The notes beneath the pieces were generated by a model. That model was given only the letters and a program-made list of their open reading frames with translations. It did no database searches and was not told where the DNA came from. Below are positions 16,674 through 24,035 of a stretch of DNA of 64,000 nt, in pieces. The stretch is taken from NCBI GenBank assembly GCA_016302965.1, contig JAEDMP010000002.1, positions 15,839 to 79,838 on the forward strand. The letters run 5' to 3'. The position numbers were made by a program, and so were the translations under genes. The stretch's first letter is position 1. Each line of letters opens with the position of its first letter. Source of the DNA: Bacteroidaceae bacterium (GTDB lineage: Bacteria; Bacteroidota; Bacteroidia; Bacteroidales; Bacteroidaceae).

Positions 16674-18809
16674 TTAATACCAGTCTTCTGAATAGGTGTC
16701 GTTGTTGATGATGCTGGTGGGTACCAACTCGATGAAGTCGAGCTGCCACTTCAGGTCTTTGTCGTCAATCACACTCTTGAGACGGAACCAGTGTTCGTCG
16801 CTCTGGCGGTAATGGTCGATGCCCAGCAGCAGGCGAAGCGTGGTCAGCGTGGGAGCCTCACCACGGCAGTTCACGCCCTCTGCATCACCGCTGGTCACGT
16901 TGGTTCCGCCGAAGAACATGTACGGGCCACGCATGTAGCCACGGTTGCGCATGGCTTGGTCGGAAGCGATACCCATGTCCTCCTCCTCGTAGAACTTGGT
17001 CCATCCGATGAGGGGGTCGTCGGCCTGGATGCGGGCATCGAGAGGGATGCCCAGGGCAACCATCGAGTTCTTGGCGCTGCTCTTACCCATATAGAACTGC
17101 ATCATGCCTGCATGGTCCATGGGGGTGTAGAAAAGGCGCAGCTCGTAGTCGCCTGTGGGAACTGGCGGAATGCGGATGGCCAGGTCATAGTTGCCCCAGC
17201 CCTGGAAGGCGTCGGCCTGGTAGGCACGATACCATCCCTTCACATTGTAGCGGAGAACGGTCTCGCTGCTGTAGCAGACCACGTTGTCGAAGAAGTTGAG
17301 GGGGAAGGCGAGACGTGCACCATGCCCGCCGCCGTTGATACCGCTGGCCTCGTTTACCGACAGATAGCGGAAACCGTTGTTCACCAACTCGGGCAGGAAG
17401 GTGGAAGAGTCGAAGCGCAGACGCTCTTTCAGTACACCGTTGGGCACCTTGCTGTCATAGACGAGCATGCCTTTCAGCGGAATGATGTAACCGTTGCGGG
17501 TGTTCGACTTGTCCTTGATGCTCTCGTCGGGGTTCTCCACCTCTACACCCTCAAACTGTACGGGGTGCATCGCATCCGAACCATAGGTGCCCACCTCGTC
17601 GGTCAGCGTGTTGTTCTGAACCCATCGGTTGATATAGATTCTCGAACCCCTCTTGTTGCGGGGATTCCAGATTTTCATCAGTGTGCTGGGAAGCATGGTC
17701 TCGTAGTAGTCATAGGGCTCGCCACCGTTGCAGTAGTTCCACAGCAGACCGGCGGGAGGATTGCTGTTGCCGCTGCCCGGCTTCAGGAATACCAGCTGGT
17801 TGTAGGGCATACCGCAGTAGAGGATGTGATAGGCCACGAACATGTTCACCACATTGAAACGGTTGGTGTAGTCGGTTCCTGTACTGATGTTGATTCCCTT
17901 CTCGGCGGCGTAGTCATACCAGGAGGTGGCATCTCCATACGTCTTCTTGCAGTAGTCCACCAGGTCGTCGAACGACTTGATGCCGTTGGCGTTCATCACG
18001 GCGTCGCTTTCTGCAAACACGGTGAACTTCACGTCACAGGTCTTGGGCCAATAGCATTCGGCGTTGTTGGCTGTCACGTCCGTTGCATCCGACAACTCAT
18101 ACTGGATGGGCTTGCCATATTCGTCTACTTTCTGAACGACACTGATGGAGTCATCCAGACCTGTCAGACGAAGGGCTTCCGCAAAGATGGAGAATCCTTC
18201 GAGATCGGCAAAGACATCACTGATTTTGCTGTTGTTGCGGGGTACCACCTTGTCCAGACGGTAGAGGATACCATTGCTGGCCTCCACCTCACCCGTCACG
18301 TCGTTGCTGCCAATGATCCGGGCTTGGCTGTTGAGCAGGATCAGACCCTCCTCATCTACACTGCTGGTCATGGCGCGCCGCAGCATGGTGGTGATGGTCT
18401 TGCCGTTACCGCCCAGGTCGCTCAGCGGCTGCGGCGTTGAGGCCAGGTGGTAGAGGGCGATGTCGTTGCACAGACTGTCGGAAAGTCCCTCAAGCGAGTT
18501 CTCCGTCATGGAGTTGTGATTGTCAACGGTCTTGTCGTTATACAGGCTGTCGATATAGGCGGCTACTGCCTCGTTATTGGGGGCGAAGCAGGTATATTGG
18601 CCGTATGACTTCATCATGCGGTCCATGCCGCTACGCTGCAGGATATAATTGAAGGAGGTCAATGAGCTGTCGTTGTCAATCATCGACCCGATGGTCTCCT
18701 GCGTCTCTGTGAAACGGCTCGACTCATCCGGCTCCGGATTACAGGCAGCCATCATGGCTGCTGCAAGGGCCAAACCGCTTACGAATGATTTATTTTTGAT
18801 GATATTCAT
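16674..18809 (-). CDS. FAS1 (fasciclin) domain lipoprotein B, 711 residues
   Basis: Lipoprotein: signal ending MMAAC (cysteine near residue 23), then NPEPDESS. The first FAS1 unit includes LTSFNYILQRSGMDRMMKSYGQ, the conserved YTCFAPNNEAVAAYIDSL segment near residue 75, and NGILYRLDKVVPRN at its end. A second unit has FTVFAESDAVMNANGI and FVAYHILYCGMPYNQLV. The C-terminal about 250 residues look beta-rich (GDYELRLFYTPMDHAGMMQFYMG) and could be a binding module; I do not assign a family. It lies 39 nt after SusD1 and 21 nt before FAS1-C. Confidence 0.82.
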   Translation of the reverse strand: MNIIKNKSFVSGLALAAAMMAACNPEPDESSRFTETQETIGSMIDNDSSLTSFNYILQRSGMDRMMKSYGQYTCFAPNNEAVAAYIDSLYNDKTVDNHNSMTENSLEGLSDSLCNDIALYHLASTPQPLSDLGGNGKTITTMLRRAMTSSVDEEGLILLNSQARIIGSNDVTGEVEASNGILYRLDKVVPRNNSKISDVFADLEGFSIFAEALRLTGLDDSISVVQKVDEYGKPIQYELSDATDVTANNAECYWPKTCDVKFTVFAESDAVMNANGIKSFDDLVDYCKKTYGDATSWYDYAAEKGINISTGTDYTNRFNVVNMFVAYHILYCGMPYNQLVFLKPGSGNSNPPAGLLWNYCNGGEPYDYYETMLPSTLMKIWNPRNKRGSRIYINRWVQNNTLTDEVGTYGSDAMHPVQFEGVEVENPDESIKDKSNTRNGYIIPLKGMLVYDSKVPNGVLKERLRFDSSTFLPELVNNGFRYLSVNEASGINGGGHGARLAFPLNFFDNVVCYSSETVLRYNVKGWYRAYQADAFQGWGNYDLAIRIPPVPTGDYELRLFYTPMDHAGMMQFYMGKSSAKNSMVALGIPLDARIQADDPLIGWTKFYEEEDMGIASDQAMRNRGYMRGPYMFFGGTNVTSGDAEGVNCRGEAPTLTTLRLLLGIDHYRQSDEHWFRLKSVIDDKDLKWQLDFIELVPTSIINNDTYSEDWY

Positions 18810-18848
18810 AGTTGGGATTTCAAAGAGATTACTTTTCTGGTACAGGTA

Positions 18849-20624
18849 TTAGTTCTCATCGGTATACATCGGGTTCTGGCGCAGCCAAGGCTTGCAGGTG
18901 AGGATGTCGCTGTGAGGTACGGGCAGATAGAGGCGGGGCTCTTCCTTCATCTTGTTCGTGCGGGCGCTACCGTTGTCATACTTGCGTCCCACGATGTCGA
19001 GGAAGTCCTGATAGTTCTTCATGTAACTGCCCTGGTCCACCAGCATGGTGGCATAGTTGCAGGGGGTGTCCTGATGGCGGTAGTTGTAACGCAACAGGTC
19101 ATACCAGCGCTTGCCCTCAAAGCAGAGCTCACGCAGACGCTCCTGCAGCACCAGTCCTTCCATCTTGGCACCGTCCTGGGCATAGCTGCTGTTATAGAGC
19201 GAAGCCGACCACTGGGTCTCGTCCAGCGAACGCTTGTACACCTGGTTCACCAGCTCGAGGGCTTCGGTCAGCGCTTCGGTATTCGTAACGCTCACGTTGT
19301 TATCGCCTTCCGTGGTTCCATCAGATGTGGTGGCCGACTGGTTGTTCACCTTGGCCACCAGGGCCTCGGCCTTCATCAGCATGATGTCGGCCAGACGATA
19401 GATGATGAAGTTCTGGTTATAAAGGTCGAACGTACGGTTCGGACGATTAGTGTTACCCTTGGTGGGAGGTGTACCTCCGTTGTAGTTGATGCCGGTATTT
19501 GTGTACTTGTAGATGTCAAAAGAGGTGGCTGTACCGCTTCCCACACCGATGCAGTTGTTCCAGTAGCGTGCATCATACTGGTTGATGTAGATGGCGTCCG
19601 TGGCATTGCCGGCCGACGAATTCTTGATGCTACCGAAATTGAGTGAAGCCTGCAGATAGGGGCTTTTGCCGTCTTTCTTGTATTCGTAGTACATCTTGGC
19701 AATGGCCTCGTTGGACGATACCGTGTTCGTATTGTACTGAACCTCGAAGATGCTCTCTTCCGAATTCTGTGTGACATACAGGTCACTGAAGGCTCTTCCA
19801 CCTAATGTCAGCGGATAGTCGAGTTTCAGAACGGTGCCGTCGGTCACTTCCTGCTGACTCTTCTTCGAGGCAATCACTTTGTCGCAATAGTCGATGCAGG
19901 CCTGGTAGTCAGCATCGTTGTGAAGTACCGAACCGCGCCAGAGGTAGATGTCAGCCAGGATGCTCTGGATAGCATCTTTCGTAATCCATCCCACACGCTT
20001 CCAGCCGCTCATCTGCGAGGAGAGGGCGTTCTTCTCAGCCTCTTGTAGGTCGGCGATGCAATACTCCAGCACCTCGGTCGGTGGCAGCTGGTTGATGACC
20101 ATCGGCTGGCTGGAGGTCATATAGGCCGTAGTGGTATAAGGCACATCACGGAAGGTGCGCACCAAGTAGTAGTAACAGAGGGCACGCAGGGCCAGCATCT
20201 GTGAGCGGTCGGTCAGGTAGTCGCCTTCGGTATACGAGGGGTCGATGTCCATCACCGCTGCTGCCTTCGACATCACGATGTTACAGTAGTTGATGACGGT
20301 ATAGAGCGATGACCAGTCGGAGAAGATGTTGGTGGTCTCGATGTTCACCTCCTGAATCTGGTTGAGGGCGATATAGGTGCCGTCGGTGGCGGGCACGCCG
20401 GTGTTGAGCAGCAGTTCGTCGGAACGGAAGCCGCCCCATACAATCAGTCGTTGCTGCACGTTGGAACTGGCAAACTGTTTATAGGCACCGTTCACCATGA
20501 GGGCAACATCCGACTTCGACTGCCAGAAATCCTCATCCACCGTCTTGTCGTTGGGCAGCAACTCCATGTCCATGCAGGAACCCATCAGGAGTGCGCCGAG
20601 GATGATTGATAGATATTTTTTCAT
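18849..20624 (-). CDS. SusD/RagB-like outer-membrane lipoprotein (SusD1)
   Basis: 591-residue SusD-family lid for SusC1. The lipoprotein signal MKKYLSIILGALLMGSC has its cysteine at 17. Then NDKTVDEDFWQSKSDVALMVNGAY (typical SusD start), MLALRALCYYYLVRTFRDVPY, and the C-terminal ERLRELCFEGKRWYDLLRYNY diagnostic segment. The frame can be read from a TTG at 20636, but the ATG at 20624 begins the signal peptide. It lies 15 nt after SusC1. Confidence 0.94.
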   Translation of the reverse strand: MKKYLSIILGALLMGSCMDMELLPNDKTVDEDFWQSKSDVALMVNGAYKQFASSNVQQRLIVWGGFRSDELLLNTGVPATDGTYIALNQIQEVNIETTNIFSDWSSLYTVINYCNIVMSKAAAVMDIDPSYTEGDYLTDRSQMLALRALCYYYLVRTFRDVPYTTTAYMTSSQPMVINQLPPTEVLEYCIADLQEAEKNALSSQMSGWKRVGWITKDAIQSILADIYLWRGSVLHNDADYQACIDYCDKVIASKKSQQEVTDGTVLKLDYPLTLGGRAFSDLYVTQNSEESIFEVQYNTNTVSSNEAIAKMYYEYKKDGKSPYLQASLNFGSIKNSSAGNATDAIYINQYDARYWNNCIGVGSGTATSFDIYKYTNTGINYNGGTPPTKGNTNRPNRTFDLYNQNFIIYRLADIMLMKAEALVAKVNNQSATTSDGTTEGDNNVSVTNTEALTEALELVNQVYKRSLDETQWSASLYNSSYAQDGAKMEGLVLQERLRELCFEGKRWYDLLRYNYRHQDTPCNYATMLVDQGSYMKNYQDFLDIVGRKYDNGSARTNKMKEEPRLYLPVPHSDILTCKPWLRQNPMYTDEN

Positions 20625-20639
20625 GCTACGAGTCAATTA

Positions 20640-23600
20640 TTAGAATCCAATGTTAATACTTGCGGTAAACTGCTTGGCGCGAGGTGTCTGCGACTTGTCC
20701 TCTGCCACGCCCCATCCCTTGGGAGATACCTCGGGGTCGGTGCCACTATACTTCGTCCAGCAGTAAAGGTTGTCCATTGAGAAGTAGAGCTGCAGCTGGT
20801 TGATACCGAGCTTCTTGATCTGCTTGTTGGGGAATGAATAGGCCAGCTGGAGGTTCTGGAAGCGGACGAAAGAGCCGTCTTCCACATAGCGGTCTGAACC
20901 TTGCCAGTTGTAGGCTGTGTTGTACATGGCACGAGGCACGGGAGTCACATCGCCGTCCTTGCGCCAGCGGTAGTTCACGGTGGCACTCTGGTTGTAGGTG
21001 GTGTACATCTTCTCCAGCTCCATGCGGGCGAAGTTCACCACCTTGTTGCCGAAGCGGTACATGAAACGTCCCTTGATGCTGAAGTTGCCATACTTGAGCG
21101 TCAGGTTGAAACCTCCGTTCACCTTGGGTTGGGAGTTGCCGAGATAAACCACGTCGAGTTGGTTGATCTGACCGTCATGGTTGATGTCCTCATAGATGAG
21201 GTCACCGCCCTGGAACTGGTAGGTCTGGCTGCCTTCTCTGTAGTTGTAGACCATGCGCTTGGGCTTGCCCGTCTCCTTGTCCATCAGCACCTTGCCATGG
21301 GCATCGGTGGCTACGGGGGCCGTCTTGCCCTGGGCCAGCATATTGTTGATGTAGGTCTCATATTCGCTGGTCGTCAGTCCGTTCTCCTTGCGGTAGTTCT
21401 CCAGGTAGTCGTAACTGTACTGGTAGACACCCTTGGAGCGGAAACCGTAGATGGAACCGAGGGCGGCACCGATGGCCACGCGCTGTACATAGCTACCGCG
21501 GCTGGTGGCTTCCCACTGGGCGTTGAGCGAGTTGAGCACGGTCTCGTTCATCTCCGTCAGCTTGTTGGCATTCTGTGCCACATTGAAGCTGGCGCTCACG
21601 GAGAATTTGCCCTTCTTCACGATGTCACGGAGGTTCAGGTTCAACTCCCATCCCTCATTCTTCATCGTACCAACGTTGGCATAAGCCAAGGTGGGGAAAC
21701 CGGTCATGGAGGGGATCCTCAACGTGGTCATCAGCAGGTCGGTGGTCTTCTTGTTATAGTAGTCGAAGTCTACCTCTACCTTGTCCTTGAACAGACCGAT
21801 GTTGAAGCCCAGGTTGTAGCTTTCGGTCTTCTCCACATTCAGGTCATCCAGTTTCATGCCGTCGAGCGAGGCTACAGGTACCCAGCCGGTGGTGGGACCA
21901 TACTCTGAGCCGCTGGTCTTGTAGCTGTTATAGAACAGGTAGTCCTTGCCGGGCTGCTTTCCCACGATACCCCAGCTGGCGCGGAGGCTCAACAAGGAAA
22001 CAGTCTCTCGCCACGGTTTAAAGAAATTCTCTTCACTCACGTTGTAACGCAACGAAACACCGGGAGAGTGAACCCACTTGTTTTTCGGACCGAGGCGGGA
22101 TGTACCGTCCATACGGTAGGAGATGTTGGCGACATAGCGCTCCTTATAAGAGATGTAACCATTGAAGAGCAGGTTCTGGCTGTTGTATTTCGAGCTGCTG
22201 CTGGTCATCGTGTTCAGGTCGGCTGGAACAGTCGGAGAGGAGAGACCGGTAGGTACCTGACGCATCGTGACCGATTGGCTGGTATAGCGCTCCGTTCCCA
22301 TTTCATACTGGGCCATGAGCTGTCCGCTCCAGTTGTCATTGCCGAAATACGGGGTATAGGTCAGAGAGGTACGGCCGTTGATCTTGAAGCGGTTCGACTC
22401 TGTGGTGGATGACACGTTGTAACTGGCATCCGACCAGTTGTTGGTGGAGAGCGAGGCCGGGCAATACGTGGGTGAGCTGTTGGCATAGATGTCGAAATAG
22501 ACGCGTCCGTTGAAGGTGAGACGATGTTTGCCTTCGTCGATGCCGAGCAGTTCATACTTGATGTTGAAGTCGGGGTTGATGCGGTACACCTTTTCACGCT
22601 TCGATGCCAGGTTGGCGATGGCGACGGGGTTGCCCAGATTGCGGATATCCCTCAGTTCGTAAGAGGAGTAGTTGCCGTCGGCAGGGGTTAATTCCTTCAC
22701 TACCGGATTCATGATATAGTACTCATCGGTGTTGGCACCTTCGTAGTCCTGTCTGTAGACCGACATGTTGGGCGCAAGTTTCTGGGCGGCTCCCAGCAGG
22801 TCGCTGTAGTTCTTCTGGTTGTCGGTATAGGTCAGTGAGAAGTTGGTGTTGAAACGGATGCGCTCGCTGACGTTGAAGTCCAGCGCCAGACGCGTCGTGA
22901 AGCGGTCGAGCACCTGCTTGATGATGGTACCCGTCTGATGGGTGTAGCCGGCACTGATGCGGAAGGTGGCCTTCTGTCCACCACCCGAAAGGTTGATGGA
23001 GTAGTCATGCTTCTGTCCGAACTGTGTCACCTCGTCTACCCAGTCGGTGTTGTTGTTCCAGTTTTCCGATTCTGCCCAGCGATCGCCGAGATAGTTCAAC
23101 TCATAGATGTCCGTGGTGGCATTCGAAGCCTGTTGGGGATTATAGAAAGCCTCTTTCATCAGCATCGTATAGTCGTCACCATTCATCAGTTTGTAGCCTT
23201 CGGGCTGCCAGGTGCCGGAGAACATGTATTTGAAGTTGATGCGCGTTTTGCCACGTGAGCCGCGCTTGGTGGTAATCTTGATCACACCATTCGAACCGTT
23301 CACACCCCATACGGCGGTGGCGGCGGCGTCTTTCAGTACCACGATGTTGGCGATATCCTCCACGTTCACAGAGAGGAGCGAGGCATACTGTTCCTCGCTG
23401 GCGTTGGAGAAGTCGAAATTCTCGTCGGGGTTGTCGAATATCTGCTCGTCTACCACAATCAGCGGGTTGGCATCGCCGTTGATGGTGGTCACACCGCGCA
23501 GACGCATCGTGGTACCTGCACCGAGGTTACCCGAGTTGGACACGATGTCCAGACCGGCAATCTCACCCTGCAGGGCCTCGTCGGCAGAGGTGAACGACAG

Positions 23601-24023
23601 ACCTTCTACCGATGACATGTCCATCATCTGTTGTGACACGGCCACTTCTTTCTTCGACATCATCAGACCGCCGCTGTTGGAACGCTTTGCCTTGACGGTC
23701 ACTTCCTGCAGCATGGTCGATTCGGGCTGCAGCACGATTTTGAAAGAGGTCTGGTTGCCGATAGCTACCACTTTGGTCTTATCGCCTACGTAGGAGAATT
23801 TCAGTTTGTTCTTCGGACTCTTCACCTGCATGGAGAAGTTTCCGTTAAAATCAGTCTGTGTGGCTGATACGATACGGTCGTTGGCATCCACCTCCACGAC
23901 GTTGGCCATCATCACCGGGCCTTCGTTGTCGGTCACCGTACCTGATATTCGCTTGGCCTGTGCCAGCACAGCTTGACTGACTACACAGCACAAGGCAGCG
24001 AACAGAAATCTTTTGATGTTCAT
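20640..24023 (-). CDS. SusC/RagA-like TonB-dependent transporter (SusC1)
   Basis: 1127-residue outer-membrane transporter. It has a signal peptide (1-21, ending VLAQA), a regulatory-like domain RISGTVTDNEGPVMMANVVEV, a plug with LQGEIAGLDIVSNSGNLGAGTTMRLRG and AAATAVWGVNGSNGVIKITTKRG near residues 150-260, then a barrel ending FTASINIGF. It follows FAS1-A by 12 nt and precedes SusD1 by 15 nt. It is clearly diverged from SusC2 in the same operon, so the two are not a recent tandem copy. Confidence 0.95.
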   Translation of the reverse strand: MNIKRFLFAALCCVVSQAVLAQAKRISGTVTDNEGPVMMANVVEVDANDRIVSATQTDFNGNFSMQVKSPKNKLKFSYVGDKTKVVAIGNQTSFKIVLQPESTMLQEVTVKAKRSNSGGLMMSKKEVAVSQQMMDMSSVEGLSFTSADEALQGEIAGLDIVSNSGNLGAGTTMRLRGVTTINGDANPLIVVDEQIFDNPDENFDFSNASEEQYASLLSVNVEDIANIVVLKDAAATAVWGVNGSNGVIKITTKRGSRGKTRINFKYMFSGTWQPEGYKLMNGDDYTMLMKEAFYNPQQASNATTDIYELNYLGDRWAESENWNNNTDWVDEVTQFGQKHDYSINLSGGGQKATFRISAGYTHQTGTIIKQVLDRFTTRLALDFNVSERIRFNTNFSLTYTDNQKNYSDLLGAAQKLAPNMSVYRQDYEGANTDEYYIMNPVVKELTPADGNYSSYELRDIRNLGNPVAIANLASKREKVYRINPDFNIKYELLGIDEGKHRLTFNGRVYFDIYANSSPTYCPASLSTNNWSDASYNVSSTTESNRFKINGRTSLTYTPYFGNDNWSGQLMAQYEMGTERYTSQSVTMRQVPTGLSSPTVPADLNTMTSSSSKYNSQNLLFNGYISYKERYVANISYRMDGTSRLGPKNKWVHSPGVSLRYNVSEENFFKPWRETVSLLSLRASWGIVGKQPGKDYLFYNSYKTSGSEYGPTTGWVPVASLDGMKLDDLNVEKTESYNLGFNIGLFKDKVEVDFDYYNKKTTDLLMTTLRIPSMTGFPTLAYANVGTMKNEGWELNLNLRDIVKKGKFSVSASFNVAQNANKLTEMNETVLNSLNAQWEATSRGSYVQRVAIGAALGSIYGFRSKGVYQYSYDYLENYRKENGLTTSEYETYINNMLAQGKTAPVATDAHGKVLMDKETGKPKRMVYNYREGSQTYQFQGGDLIYEDINHDGQINQLDVVYLGNSQPKVNGGFNLTLKYGNFSIKGRFMYRFGNKVVNFARMELEKMYTTYNQSATVNYRWRKDGDVTPVPRAMYNTAYNWQGSDRYVEDGSFVRFQNLQLAYSFPNKQIKKLGINQLQLYFSMDNLYCWTKYSGTDPEVSPKGWGVAEDKSQTPRAKQFTASINIGF

Positions 24024-24035
24024 AGTAACTATGCT

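Noticed and set aside
16791..18440. 549-codon plus-strand frame
   Set aside because: Antisense shadow of FAS1-B; low-complexity V/H/A-rich product without recognisable domain.
20625..20636. TTG start for SusD1
   Set aside because: It adds only MTRS before the normal lipoprotein signal; the ATG at 20624 is well placed.
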